This document shows positions 35,043 to 43,484 of a stretch of 64,000 bases of DNA, piece after piece. Origin of the DNA: Anaerolineae bacterium (GTDB lineage: Bacteria; Chloroflexota; Anaerolineae; Anaerolineales; Villigracilaceae); NCBI GenBank assembly GCA_021324435.1, contig JAJPIZ010000039.1, forward strand, positions 103,670 through 167,669, given 5' to 3'. Below the pieces are notes generated by a model. It made no database searches, was not told where the DNA came from, and saw only the letters and a list, made by a program, of their open reading frames with translations. Numbering within the stretch: the stretch's first letter is position 1; each line of letters opens with the position of its first letter. The position numbers and the translations under genes were made by a program.

Positions 35043-36155
35043 ATGTCTAACCTGGGTGAAGTTCTTGACAAAATGACTGTCGAGGGGGCGCTTTACGAAA
35101 AACTCCCGGACAACGCGGTGCGCTGTTTTGCCTGCGGACACCGCTGTCTCATCCGCGAGGGGAGGCGCGGGATTTGTCAGGTGCGTTTCAACGAGGGGGG
35201 AACACTACGCGTGCCTCACGGATATGTGGCCGCGCTTCAATCGGACCCCATTGAGAAAAAACCTTTCTTCCATGTGATGCCCGGCTCCAATGCCTTGACC
35301 TTTGGAATGCTCGGCTGCGATTTTCATTGCGGCTACTGCCAGAACTGGATGACGTCACAGGCGATGCGCGACCCGGCCTCAGATGATTCGATCAATTTCA
35401 TTCGAAAGGTCACGCCGAAGGGCATGGTGGATTTAGCACGTCGCACGCAGGCCTCGGTGGTCGTTTCCTCCTACAACGAACCATTGATCACAAGCGAATG
35501 GGCCGTGGCGATATTCAAGGAAGCCAAAGCCGCGGGATTGATGTGCGCCTATGTTTCCAATGGAAACAATACGCCAGAGGTGATGGAATACATTCGGCCT
35601 TACATCAGCGCATATAAAGTTGATCTCAAATGTATGCAGGAGAAAAACTATCATAAACTTGGCGGCGTGTTGAAGAACACACTGGATGGAATCAAACGCG
35701 CGCACGATCTTGGTTTGTGGGTTGAGATCGTTACTTTGACGATCCCCGGCTTCAATGACTCAAATGAAGAATTGTGGGATGCGGCGCGATTCATCGCAAG
35801 CGTGTCGCGGGATATTCCCTGGCACGTGACCGCTTTCCATAAAGATTACAAGATGACCGAGCCTGATAATACAGACGCCAAGACTCTTCTACGCGCCGCA
35901 GAGATCGGACGCGAGGCCGGCCTCCGTTATGTGTACGCGGGAAATCTTCCCGGTCACGTTGGAGAATATGAAAATACATTCTGCCCGCATTGCAATGAGT
36001 TAGTGGTGAAACGCGTCGGGTATGTGATTACTGAATACCGGCTGACCGCTTCCGGGTCCTGCCCGCGATGTGGAACAAAGGTTCCGGGCGTGTGGCCGAG
36101 TGATCCGGCAAGCGTCCGTTTGAATGGACTGGGAATGCCCGTTCCTGTCTATTGA
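35043..36155 (+). CDS. amrS: AmmeMemoRadiSam system radical SAM protein AmrS
   Basis: A 370-residue radical SAM protein. The [4Fe-4S] motif CDFHCGYC (C92, C96, C99) follows the family-specific N-terminus with CFACGHRCLIREGRRGICQVR. The core contains ASVVVSSYNEPLITSEWA and PYISAYKVDLKCM. A C-terminal four-cysteine knuckle (CPHC ... CPRC) is present, as in longer family members. The usual partners AmmeMemoRadiSam A and B are not in the window, so its chemical substrate stays unknown. The TGA stop overlaps a TTGACA promoter hexamer of the next transcription unit. Confidence 0.85.
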   Translation: MSNLGEVLDKMTVEGALYEKLPDNAVRCFACGHRCLIREGRRGICQVRFNEGGTLRVPHGYVAALQSDPIEKKPFFHVMPGSNALTFGMLGCDFHCGYCQNWMTSQAMRDPASDDSINFIRKVTPKGMVDLARRTQASVVVSSYNEPLITSEWAVAIFKEAKAAGLMCAYVSNGNNTPEVMEYIRPYISAYKVDLKCMQEKNYHKLGGVLKNTLDGIKRAHDLGLWVEIVTLTIPGFNDSNEELWDAARFIASVSRDIPWHVTAFHKDYKMTEPDNTDAKTLLRAAEIGREAGLRYVYAGNLPGHVGEYENTFCPHCNELVVKRVGYVITEYRLTASGSCPRCGTKVPGVWPSDPASVRLNGLGMPVPVY

Positions 36156-36177
36156 CAAATCGGTTTTGCTGTATAAT
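36152..36177 (+). promoter_or_regulatory. Promoter of the ABC importer operon
   Basis: TTGACA (36152-36157) and TATAAT (36172-36177) are both perfect hexamers but only 14 bases apart, short of the usual 16-18, so activity may need an activator. The -35 overlaps the amrS stop codon. A leader of about 130 bases follows, with a GTCGT/ACGAC hairpin (36210-36226) and the palindrome at 36261-36281. Confidence 0.5.
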
Positions 36178-36260
36178 CAAGAAACCTTACGCCAACTTGA
36201 AAGGAGGTGGTCGTCCTCAGCACGACTGCTTAATCGCAATTCCCCATGTCGAATCCAAAG

Positions 36261-36281
36261 TGGTAGGCGTATTTCCTACCA
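36261..36281. repeat. TGGTAGG...CCTACCA leader hairpin, copy 1
   Basis: Exact 7-bp inverted arms with a 7-base loop (CGTATTT), in the 5' leader of the substrate-binding-protein gene, 33 bases before its start. The same element, 19 of 21 bases identical, occurs at 43102-43122 in the leader of the RRM protein gene on the other strand. Confidence 0.6.
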
Positions 36282-36313
36282 AATCCTAAAAATTCTCTGT
36301 AGGAGGAGAAACT

Positions 36314-38119
36314 GTGAACCGCAAACTGTACGCTTTGCTCGCTGTGCTCGTCCTTGCAAGCATGGTTCTGGCGGCTTGTGGACCTTCCACCCCAGCCGAA
36401 ACCGCCGCTCCGCCGGCTACTGCGGCGTCCTCGTCTTCGTCAGCCGCATGTGCTCCCACTGATCCCAACTTCAATCCAGCGGCCGCGGATGTTGGCACCA
36501 AGGTCATCACCATTGCCTATGAACAAGAGCCGGATAACCTCACGGGCGAATACAGCAACATGAGTTTCGCTGTGTGGATTGACCAGATTATCGGCGGCGG
36601 CCTTGGCAAGTGGAATGACAAGAACGAATTCATCCCCGAATTGGCCACGGAGATCCCGAGCGCTGATAACGGCGGCGTCTCCGCCGATGGTTTGACCATT
36701 ACATGGCACCTCAAACCCTGCATTTTCTGGTCTGATGGCCAGCCGATCACATCCAAGGACATTGCATTTACTTGGAAAGCGCAGATGGATCCGGGCAACG
36801 CCCCGATCAGCCGCTCCGGCTGGGATAAGATCGCCAGCATTGATACGCCCGATGATCAGACCGCTGTGATTCACTTCAGCGCGCTGTACCCGCCATGGCC
36901 GACGCTGTTCACCAACGGGCCAAACAATGGCGGTCAACTCCTGCCCGCTCACCTTCTTGAAGGCAAGACTGGTCTGGAAAAAGATCCTGAGATTCATCAG
37001 CCGACCGTCTCCGCTGGTCCATTCGCCATCAAAGAATGGGTACCTGGCGATCACCTGACTTTGGTCGCCAACCCGAACTATTACGAGGGCCATCCGAAAT
37101 TGGATGCGATCCAAATCAAATTCGTGCCCGATCCTGAGGCCGGTCTCGCCGCCCTGAAAGCTGGCGATGTGGACCTGATGGTTAACCTCGCTGAGTCTGA
37201 CATCGAGTCAGTGAAAGCGCTCGAGCCAAACGGCATTCATCTGCGCGTGGACGGCACGCCTGACTTCGAGCACCTGTTCTTCAACCTCGGCACGACTGCT
37301 GGCGTCACTTTGCCAGACGGTACCGTGGTTGGTAAGAGCGATGTGGATGGTTTCTGCCCGTTCAAAGACGTCAATGTCCGCAAAGCAATCATGCTTGGCA
37401 TTGACCGCTTGTCCTTCATCAAGAACTACTTGAAAGAGGATGAGAAGGCCTTCATCGCCACCCTGTGGCCAAACCAGACTTATACAAACACCAGCTTAAC
37501 TCCCTATCCGTATGATCCGGATCAGGCTAATAAACTCCTGGATGCCGCTGGTTATCCTGTAGGTGCTGATGGCATTCGCGCAGGTACCTGCGATGGCAAA
37601 CCGGTCAAATTCTCTCTCGGAATTGAGACCACCACGGCTCAACGCCGTGTGGATAACGTTCTGGCAATCCAGGCCGACTTGAAGAAGATCGGCATCGAGA
37701 TCAAGCCGAACCACATCCCGGCTGGTACCTTCTTTGGCTCTTACACCGAAGGCGCTGATATGCCGACTGGCAAGTTCGATATGGCCATTTACACCACCGG
37801 CTTCTACCCGGATCCGGACTCCAGCTCCAACTTTGACTGCAAAGACGTGCCGAACAAGGACAACCCCTCCGGCGCGAACAACTATCACCTCTGCGATCCG
37901 AAGTTGGATGCAATGTTCGAGCAGGGTTTGGCGAGTGTGGATCCCGCGGCCCGCAAGGTGGCCTATGATGCGATCCAGCAGTACATGTATGACAATGTGC
38001 TCAACATCCCGTTGTATGCACGCGCCAACGTCTACGGCTACAATGATCGCTTTGTCTTCCCGCCCAGCTCCGGCTTCAGCGGATGGGCCTGGGACACATT
38101 TAACTTCGACGTTAAATAA
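36314..38119 (+). CDS. Peptide/nickel-type ABC transporter substrate-binding lipoprotein
   Basis: A 601-residue SBP_bac_5 family protein. The signal peptide ends in a lipobox VLAAC with Cys22, so it is lipid-anchored outside the membrane; a Ser/Ala/Pro-rich linker follows. The mature part has the family pattern GGGLGKWNDKNEFIPELAT, GLTITWHLKPCIFWSDGQPI and VRKAIMLGIDRLSFIKNYL. The ligand is probably an oligopeptide but could be a sugar or metal chelate. GGAGGAG sits upstream of the ATG start. Two matching permease genes follow; no ATPase genes are adjacent. Confidence 0.9.
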   Translation: MNRKLYALLAVLVLASMVLAACGPSTPAETAAPPATAASSSSSAACAPTDPNFNPAAADVGTKVITIAYEQEPDNLTGEYSNMSFAVWIDQIIGGGLGKWNDKNEFIPELATEIPSADNGGVSADGLTITWHLKPCIFWSDGQPITSKDIAFTWKAQMDPGNAPISRSGWDKIASIDTPDDQTAVIHFSALYPPWPTLFTNGPNNGGQLLPAHLLEGKTGLEKDPEIHQPTVSAGPFAIKEWVPGDHLTLVANPNYYEGHPKLDAIQIKFVPDPEAGLAALKAGDVDLMVNLAESDIESVKALEPNGIHLRVDGTPDFEHLFFNLGTTAGVTLPDGTVVGKSDVDGFCPFKDVNVRKAIMLGIDRLSFIKNYLKEDEKAFIATLWPNQTYTNTSLTPYPYDPDQANKLLDAAGYPVGADGIRAGTCDGKPVKFSLGIETTTAQRRVDNVLAIQADLKKIGIEIKPNHIPAGTFFGSYTEGADMPTGKFDMAIYTTGFYPDPDSSSNFDCKDVPNKDNPSGANNYHLCDPKLDAMFEQGLASVDPAARKVAYDAIQQYMYDNVLNIPLYARANVYGYNDRFVFPPSSGFSGWAWDTFNFDVK

Positions 38120-38140
38120 CCCCGGTTCTTAGATTTACAA

Positions 38141-38178
38141 TAGACCTGCAAGGCATTTATTGAGGCCTTGCAGGTCTA
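38141..38178 (+). promoter_or_regulatory. Strong intercistronic hairpin between binding protein and permease genes
   Basis: TAGACCTGCAAGGC and GCCTTGCAGGTCTA form a perfect 14-bp stem with a 10-base loop. No T-run follows, so it is more likely an mRNA-stabilising or attenuating structure than a full terminator. This is the arrangement expected where the binding protein is needed in excess over the permeases. Confidence 0.6.
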
Positions 38179-38221
38179 CCGTTATAAGGTAGAATAGGCG
38201 AAATACAGAAAGGAGCGAGCC

Positions 38222-39184
38222 ATGTGGGCCTACATTGTGCGCCGGCTTGTGCAGGCACTGTTCATCTTATTTATCATTACCCTGCTGACATTCCTATTGA
38301 CACACTATTCCTCGGATCCGATGGCACAGTATGCCACCAAGCAGGGCATGACCGCGGCGGACCGTGAAGCGTTACGCCACAGTCTGGGTCTTGATCAGCC
38401 TGTCTTCCCAAACCAATATTTCAAATGGCTCGGCCTGGCCTTGCAGGGCAATCTGGGGTTGTCTTTCTTCTCGAAACAACCCGTGCTCCTGATGATTCAA
38501 CAACGTCTGCCTATGACCTTGATTCTCATGGGCACTGCTGAAGTTTTCATTATCGGCATCTCACTTGTCCTTGGGTTGGTCGCCGCAGTAAAGCAATATT
38601 CTTTTACCGATAACCTGATCACTTCCCTGTCTTTCGTCGGATACTCCATGCCGATCTTCTTCATCGCACTGGGCTGTATTGAGATTTTCGCGGTGGAGTT
38701 CAAACTTTGGGGCCTGCCTTACCTGCCCACCGGCGCGGACATCTGGAATCCAAAAGACCCCATACAGATGGCCCGCCATCTTGTATTACCCGTTTTCTGT
38801 CTCGTAGCGATCCAGACTGCCGGTTATTCACGATTCCTGCGCTCCAGCATCCTGGAAGTTTTAGGTTTGGACTATGTTCGCACGGCTCGCGCCAAGGGCC
38901 TCAGTAATCGTTCCGTGCTTTTCAAACACGCTCTGCGCAACGCGGTCCTGCCTTTCGTTACCATCATAGGTTTGGATATTCCATTCCTACTGGGCGGCGC
39001 GCTGGTCACAGAATCCGTGTTCTCCTGGCCGGGCATGGGACGACTCTTCTGGGAATATGCCGAGCGGGGCGATTATCCAGTCGTATTAGGCGTCCTCTTG
39101 CTGACATCCTCCGCTGTCGTGCTCTTCACTATTATCGTTGACGTGGCTTATACCGTTGTTGATCCGCGAATTCGCTTAGACTAG
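38222..39184 (+). CDS. ABC transporter permease, DppB/OppB type
   Basis: A 320-residue permease with six membrane segments. The N-terminal MWAYIVRRLVQALFILFIIT and the cytoplasmic EAA loop (DYVRTARAKGLSNRSVLFKHALRNA) are diagnostic of OppB-type subunits. Preceded by AAAGGAG with the ATG 6 bases on. It pairs with the OppC-type permease encoded 10 bases downstream to form the channel for the upstream lipoprotein. Confidence 0.9.
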   Translation: MWAYIVRRLVQALFILFIITLLTFLLTHYSSDPMAQYATKQGMTAADREALRHSLGLDQPVFPNQYFKWLGLALQGNLGLSFFSKQPVLLMIQQRLPMTLILMGTAEVFIIGISLVLGLVAAVKQYSFTDNLITSLSFVGYSMPIFFIALGCIEIFAVEFKLWGLPYLPTGADIWNPKDPIQMARHLVLPVFCLVAIQTAGYSRFLRSSILEVLGLDYVRTARAKGLSNRSVLFKHALRNAVLPFVTIIGLDIPFLLGGALVTESVFSWPGMGRLFWEYAERGDYPVVLGVLLLTSSAVVLFTIIVDVAYTVVDPRIRLD

Positions 39185-39194
39185 GATAAACACC

Positions 39195-40163
39195 ATGACC
39201 GTAAACCCAACTATTTCCGAGCCGTCTGTTTCGGCTGTTGACTTCGTCCGAGAAGAAACCAGGGAGGCATTGACTCCCGGTCAGCTGGTCTGGCGGCGTT
39301 TCCGCAAGCACCGCATGGCATTGACAGGCGCGGTCGGTGTCATTCTGCTCTTCCTGTTCATCATCGGCGGCTCCATTATTATCTCTGAAACCCAGGCCAA
39401 CAGCACCGATCTTGTCAATCGTCTGACTGGCCCTTCGAGTGAGCACTGGTTCGGCACGGATAGTGTCGGGCGCGACGTGTTCTTCCGCATCATCTATGGC
39501 GGACAGATCTCGCTCTTCATCGGCATCCTCGCGGTTGCTCTGGAAGTGACACTGGGTATCCTGATTGGAGGAGTAGCCGCGTATTATGGCGGTTGGGTGG
39601 ACGCCCTGCTCATGCGTTTTACAGAAGCCATGCTGTCCATTCCTTCCCTGTTCCTGTTGATTGTGCTGGCAAAATTCATTGGACGGAACGTGGCGCAAGT
39701 CACCATCTTTGGCCGCACTTTTAGCGGTAGCATCGGCATCGTGATTCTGGTGATTGGGATCACCTCGTGGATGTATTTAGCGCGTATTGTGCGCGCCAAC
39801 GTGCTTTCCCTCAAGCAACTGGATTACATTTCCGCATCCAGAGCGCTGGGCGGGAGCGATTCCCGTATTTTCTTCAGCCATCTCGTTCCGAACACGCTCG
39901 GCCCGATCATCGTCTCAGCCACATTAGGTCTTGCCAGCGCCATTCTCACGGAGGCCTATGTCTCCTTCCTCGGCCTTGGCGTTCAGCAACCAACTTCCAC
40001 GTGGGGAAATATGATGCAACAGGCTCAATCCTTCCTGATCCGCGGCGCATGGTGGATGTGGGTCTTCCCAAGCCTCTTCATCGTCTTCACCATTCTGTGT
40101 ATTAATCTGATGGGCGATGGCTTGCGCGATGCGTTCGACCCGCGCAGTTCAAAAAATATCTAA
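39195..40163 (+). CDS. ABC transporter permease, DppC/OppC type
   Basis: A 322-residue permease. It has the OppC N-terminal cytoplasmic part (LVWRRFRKHRMALTGAVG), a periplasmic segment with HWFGTDSVGRDVFFRIIYGG, and the EAA loop (LDYISASRALGGSDSRIFFSHL). It completes the membrane part of the importer. A factor-independent terminator follows (40176-40205), so ATPase subunits must be supplied from elsewhere on the genome. Confidence 0.9.
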   Translation: MTVNPTISEPSVSAVDFVREETREALTPGQLVWRRFRKHRMALTGAVGVILLFLFIIGGSIIISETQANSTDLVNRLTGPSSEHWFGTDSVGRDVFFRIIYGGQISLFIGILAVALEVTLGILIGGVAAYYGGWVDALLMRFTEAMLSIPSLFLLIVLAKFIGRNVAQVTIFGRTFSGSIGIVILVIGITSWMYLARIVRANVLSLKQLDYISASRALGGSDSRIFFSHLVPNTLGPIIVSATLGLASAILTEAYVSFLGLGVQQPTSTWGNMMQQAQSFLIRGAWWMWVFPSLFIVFTILCINLMGDGLRDAFDPRSSKNI

Positions 40164-40175
40164 CTCAAGCAAACA

Positions 40176-40205
40176 AAAAGGACGGGCTTTTCAGTCCGTC
40201 CTTTT
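40176..40205. terminator. Bidirectional terminator between permease and rhomboid genes
   Basis: AAAAGGACGG (40176-40185) pairs exactly with CCGTCCTTTT (40196-40205) around a 10-base loop. The A-run and T-run at the two stem bases make it usable from both sides of this convergent gene pair. Confidence 0.8.
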
Positions 40206-40221
40206 GCTTTAAGCGGGTCCA

Positions 40222-40998
40222 CTACCTCATTCCGACTAAAGTGAGTGCGCCGAAGATAAGGATCACAGCCGCCGCACCGGTCAGGACCTGACGCGGTTCC
40301 CGTTGGTCAGCCAACTGCAATTCCGGATACGTTCCCGTCAATCCCCACAGCGGACCGGCGAACCACGTGAAGATCAACCCACCCAGCAGACCGCCGATGT
40401 GTCCCCAGTTATCAATCCCCGGCGCAAGGCCAATGAACAGGTTGATCGCCGCTACAAAGATGATGTTCCCGATGGCAGAGCGAGCCTGATTGCCAAACAA
40501 TTTTCGATTCTGATAAAGAAACATTCCCTCGGCCGCGAGCAAACCAAAGATGGCAGTCGAAGCGCCGATGGAATAACCCTTCGTAAACAGAAATGAAAAG
40601 ACATTGCCAGAGAAGCCGCTCAAAAGATACAAGATCAGGAATCGTAACTTTCCAAAGTGCCGTTCAAGTCCGGTTCCAAATACAGCCAACGCGTACATAT
40701 TGAATCCGATATGCAAAATGGAGCCGTGTAACAAAACAGGTGTGATCAAACGCCATATTTGCCCGGCGCGAATCGCGGCGCTGATCTGTGCGCCGAAATA
40801 TTCCAGCCAGTCCATTTGTGAAAGAGCGTTGGCATATCCGTAAAAATAGACGCTTGCCAATTGGAGCAGATAAAAAATAACAGTGATCCCGACGATTGTG
40901 TATGTAACATAGGGAACAGAATCAGGCAAAGAGACGCGAACAGGCTGGGGGGGCGGGGCCGGCTCACGGTCAAGAAAAGAAGCGGGGTATTCGTTCAA
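40222..40998 (-). CDS. Rhomboid family intramembrane serine protease
   Basis: A 258-residue rhomboid with about six membrane helices. The catalytic Ser147 is in GYSIGASTAIFG and the catalytic His200 in WGHIGGLLGG. The conserved HIGFN (H96-N100) that helps form the oxyanion site is also present. A short proline-rich cytoplasmic N-terminus precedes the first helix. It cleaves membrane-protein substrates within the bilayer; substrates unknown. Its ATG overlaps the gmk stop by 4 bases (40995-40998), so it is co-translated with guanylate kinase. Confidence 0.9.
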   Translation of the reverse strand: MNEYPASFLDREPAPPPQPVRVSLPDSVPYVTYTIVGITVIFYLLQLASVYFYGYANALSQMDWLEYFGAQISAAIRAGQIWRLITPVLLHGSILHIGFNMYALAVFGTGLERHFGKLRFLILYLLSGFSGNVFSFLFTKGYSIGASTAIFGLLAAEGMFLYQNRKLFGNQARSAIGNIIFVAAINLFIGLAPGIDNWGHIGGLLGGLIFTWFAGPLWGLTGTYPELQLADQREPRQVLTGAAAVILIFGALTLVGMR

Positions 40999-41618
40999 AG
41001 AGTGACCTTTCGTTGTTTGACGCGATGATGTTCCGCGACGATGACCGCTCGAATCGTATCCACTGTTTCGTCCAGCAGAAAATCGTGATTGACGATCACG
41101 TAATCGAAGGCTTCAACGCGCTTGAGTTCCTTGCGAGCCGTGGCAATGCGGATGGCAAGCGAGTCGGATGTTTCCGTTTTGCGTTCCTGCAAACGGCGCA
41201 CGAGTTCGTCTTCGTTGTCGGTGGTGATGAAGATCAACAAAGCATCGGGCGCCAGTTTGCGGACCGTCTCCGCGCCCTGCACATCGAGGCGCATCACCAC
41301 ATCCTTTCCGCTGGCGAGCGCTTCGCGCACTTGCGCTTTGGGGATGCCTTTGTAATCGCCATAGACGATGGCATATTCGATCAATTCATTCTCTTCGATC
41401 ATGCGCGCAAATTCATCTTTGGAAACAAACCAATAATCTTTGCCATGTGTTTCATTGGCGCGCCTGGGCCGCGTAGTAGCCGTGACCACAAAATGAAATG
41501 GGAGGCCGCGCTCTTTCATGCGCTGAACAACAGTGTCTTTCCCCGCGCCGGATGGGCCGGAGATGACGATCAGCAAGGGTTGAGGATGATGGAGGTCGAA
41601 GTCGGGATCGGCTGGCAT
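40995..41618 (-). CDS. gmk: Guanylate kinase
   Basis: A 207-residue kinase converting GMP to GDP. The P-loop is ISGPSGAGKDTVVQRM, the GMP-binding part has TTRPRRANETHGKDYWFVS and YAIVYGDYKGIPKAQV, and the lid follows DVQGAETVRKLAPDAL. The start at 41618 (MPADPDFD) is the nearest Met upstream of the core; the long upstream frame overlaps the divergent FmdB gene and is rejected. Operon with the rhomboid gene. Confidence 0.95.
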   Translation of the reverse strand: MPADPDFDLHHPQPLLIVISGPSGAGKDTVVQRMKERGLPFHFVVTATTRPRRANETHGKDYWFVSKDEFARMIEENELIEYAIVYGDYKGIPKAQVREALASGKDVVMRLDVQGAETVRKLAPDALLIFITTDNEDELVRRLQERKTETSDSLAIRIATARKELKRVEAFDYVIVNHDFLLDETVDTIRAVIVAEHHRVKQRKVTL

Positions 41619-41666
41619 GGCTGTATTGTACTTGAAACCATTTGCAAACATGGATAGAATCTGGGC

Positions 41667-42053
41667 ATGCCAACTTACGATTTTATTTGTCTCGACTGTC
41701 AGCAACGCTTCGATGTCTTTCTGTCTTACAACGAATATGACTCGAAGACCGTGACTTGTACGAATTGTGGAAGTGAGAATGTACGCCGACGCATGACGAA
41801 AGTCCGCATTGCAAAATCGGAAGAAAGCCGCATCGAAAGCATGGTAGACCCCTCCGCGTTGGAAGGGATGGAGAACGATCCAAAAGCCATGGGACAAATG
41901 ATGCGAAAAATGGGAAAAGAAATGGGTGAAGATTTACCGCCCGAGTTCGATGATGTCGTAGATCGCCTTGAGGCGGGACAATCGCCGGAGGAGATCGAAT
42001 CGGCTTTGCCTGATCTCGGAGCAGATACAAGCGGTGGAGATGATGAGTTATAA
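41667..42053 (+). CDS. FmdB-type zinc ribbon protein
   Basis: A 128-residue protein. The N-terminal zinc ribbon is MPTYDFICLDCQQRF ... VTCTNCGS with four Cys (C8, C11, C31, C34), the FmdB/CxxC_CXXC_SSSS family. The remainder is acidic and Met-rich, with a SPEEIESALPDL segment, and is probably helical. Family members were named as regulators, but biochemical function is unproven. Transcribed divergently from gmk with 48 bases between starts. Confidence 0.85.
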   Translation: MPTYDFICLDCQQRFDVFLSYNEYDSKTVTCTNCGSENVRRRMTKVRIAKSEESRIESMVDPSALEGMENDPKAMGQMMRKMGKEMGEDLPPEFDDVVDRLEAGQSPEEIESALPDLGADTSGGDDEL

Positions 42054-42155
42054 CGTCAAAATAATCGGTTGATTTTTCGTGACAATGACCGTATGTTCAA
42101 ACTGTGCGGCAATCGCTTTCAGCGCGCGGATGTCGTTTTCGGAGTCAGCCGTCAT
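42048..42155 (-). CDS. Possible 35-residue peptide coupled to the DinB-like gene
   Basis: An ATG at 42155 overlaps the stop of the DinB-like gene (ATGA) and opens a 35-residue frame, MTADSENDIRALKAIAAQFE then HTVIVTKNQPIILTL, ending inside the tail of the convergent FmdB gene. The ENDIRAL start resembles the N-terminus of SnoaL-like proteins, so it may be a decayed remnant. Weak evidence; listed because the start overlap is typical of real genes here. Confidence 0.25.
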   Translation of the reverse strand: MTADSENDIRALKAIAAQFEHTVIVTKNQPIILTL

Positions 42156-42658
42156 GAGGTCCCTTTCAAGACGCGTTCAATGGCCTCGCGATGCTCGGCG
42201 AAATGCTCTGTGGTGTCGCCAAGCACCCAATTTAACAACGGCCGCTTCTCAGGATCATCGGCATGACGTGGCTTCAGCAAATCTTCGAAGGGCGTGGATG
42301 CGAGTTTTGCGAGCAGGTCTTTGTAGACGCGTCGAAGGTCTGCTGTCACATCGTCAATAGACCGATTGCGATTCCGCTCAAACAGGACCTGATTCATGGC
42401 ATCGAAATCCCAGTCCTTCGTCACCTCCGGAGCAACTCCCATAACCTCGTGCGCGGGGCGTTTGTCCATGTGATAGCCCATCAATACTTTCATCCATTCT
42501 GAAAGATGAGCCAGGTTGTCCTTTGGCGACCAGCCGCCAGAATCGGCAGTGACGATTTGCTCGCCCGAAAGGCGATCTACAGTCTCCATCAACGCGATCC
42601 ATTCACGGTCAATGTCGGCCAACAATTCATCCACGTTTTTATATTTCACATCAGACAT
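42152..42658 (-). CDS. DinB/ClbS-like four-helix protein
   Basis: A 168-residue helical protein of the DinB superfamily, closest in pattern to the ClbS/DfsB group: LLADIDREWIALMETVDRLS, WSPKDNLAHLSEWMKVLM and WVLGDTTEHFAEHREAIERV. Histidines in helices 2 and 4 (HLSEW, HFAEHRE) are candidate metal ligands. Such proteins act as thiol-dependent or hydrolytic detoxifiers; the substrate here is unknown. A GGAGATGA stretch precedes the start. Confidence 0.75.
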   Translation of the reverse strand: MSDVKYKNVDELLADIDREWIALMETVDRLSGEQIVTADSGGWSPKDNLAHLSEWMKVLMGYHMDKRPAHEVMGVAPEVTKDWDFDAMNQVLFERNRNRSIDDVTADLRRVYKDLLAKLASTPFEDLLKPRHADDPEKRPLLNWVLGDTTEHFAEHREAIERVLKGTS

Positions 42659-42716
42659 CGTTCATCTCCATACGAGATATTCTAAACAATTCCAGCCGAA
42701 AGGCAAGACAAAAAAT

Positions 42717-42738
42717 CTCCCCGATTTGAATCGGGGAG
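42717..42738 (-). terminator. Terminator of the RRM protein gene
   Basis: CTCCCCGATT and AATCGGGGAG form a near-continuous hairpin. On the minus strand the stem is followed by ATTTTTT, giving a standard factor-independent terminator 22 bases downstream of the RRM stop. Confidence 0.85.
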
Positions 42739-42759
42739 AAATTGGCTTTCGAGAACGAT

Positions 42760-43089
42760 CTAATATCGCTTGCCGCCTCCGCGTTGCGGACGATGCCCGC
42801 CGCGATTTCCGAAGCCGCCGCGTCCGCCGCCACCGCGTTCTTCACGCGGACGAGCCATGTTCACTTTCAATTCTCGGTCGCCCATCTGATGTCCATTGAA
42901 CATGCTGATGGCTTTCTCTGCTTCGACTTGATTGCCCATTTCGACAAAGGCAAAGCCTTTGGATTGGCCGCTGTCGCGGTCCTTGATGAGTGCCACTGAA
43001 GTCACAGTGCCTGCCTGAGCGAAGAGGGTCCGTAGATCATCTTCCGTGGTCGAGTAAGACAGATTGCCGACATACAACTTGGATTCCAT
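42760..43089 (-). CDS. RRM-domain RNA-binding protein (cyanobacterial Rbp-like)
   Basis: A 109-residue protein with a single RNA recognition motif. RNP2 is KLYVGNL at residues 4-10 and RNP1 is KGFAFVEM near residues 44-51. A glycine/arginine-rich tail (RGGGGRGGFGNRGGHRPQRG) follows. This matches cold-inducible Rbp proteins of cyanobacteria and Chloroflexota, which bind and remodel RNA. The leader contains the TGGTAGG hairpin (43102-43122) and a TATACT -10-like box near 43240 on the minus strand, so post-transcriptional control is possible. Confidence 0.9.
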   Translation of the reverse strand: MESKLYVGNLSYSTTEDDLRTLFAQAGTVTSVALIKDRDSGQSKGFAFVEMGNQVEAEKAISMFNGHQMGDRELKVNMARPREERGGGGRGGFGNRGGHRPQRGGGKRY

Positions 43090-43101
43090 TTTTCTCCTAA
43101 G

Positions 43102-43122
43102 TGGTAGGCGCTTTTCCTACCA
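43102..43122. repeat. TGGTAGG...CCTACCA leader hairpin, copy 2
   Basis: The same 7-bp inverted arms as at 36261, with loop CGCTTTT, located 13 bases upstream of the RRM gene start. A second weaker hairpin (GTGGTAAGGC / GCCCTGCCAC, about 43125-43149) lies beside it. Possible RNA element in the leader. Confidence 0.6.
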
Positions 43123-43231
43123 AAGTGGTAAGGCTTCCTGCCCTGCCACACGCCGCCACTACGCGGGCGGACACAAAATCAGGCTTTAGACGACCTCGAA
43201 AGAGAATCACCCAACCCTGTTGACGACGGTT

Positions 43232-43450
43232 TCAGTATAACATACCCGCCTTCGTCCCCAAATCCTTTGGATTTGCAGAGGCATCTGCGCACCGCGCCTG
43301 GTGGATATCGGAAGCAAACAAGTCCTTTGCCAGCGAGAGAATCTCTGCCGAACTGTGGCTGGAACGAACTTCCTGCGCGGCTTTGAGAATATCTGTGAAG
43401 CCGTGCTGGGTCTTGTGGACGCGCAAAGTGAGGGATTCGATAGTTATCAT
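43232..43450 (-). pseudogene. Short helical reading frame, possible remnant of a HEAT-like protein
   Basis: A 72-residue frame starting MITIESLTLRVHKTQ and running through ILKAAQEVRSSHSSAEILSL and AKDLFASDIHQARC, which looks like the helical start of a HEAT-repeat-type protein. It then changes to ADASANPKDLGTKAGMLY, which does not fit. No downstream continuation was found in another frame, so it may be a degraded gene. Low certainty. Confidence 0.3.
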
Positions 43451-43484
43451 GTAGTTGCACATATCAGAAACACAATTTTCTATT

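Noticed and set aside
36200..36232. Possible 8-codon leader peptide starting at GTG after AAAGGAG
   Set aside because: The ribosome site directly abuts the GTG with no spacing, so translation is unlikely.
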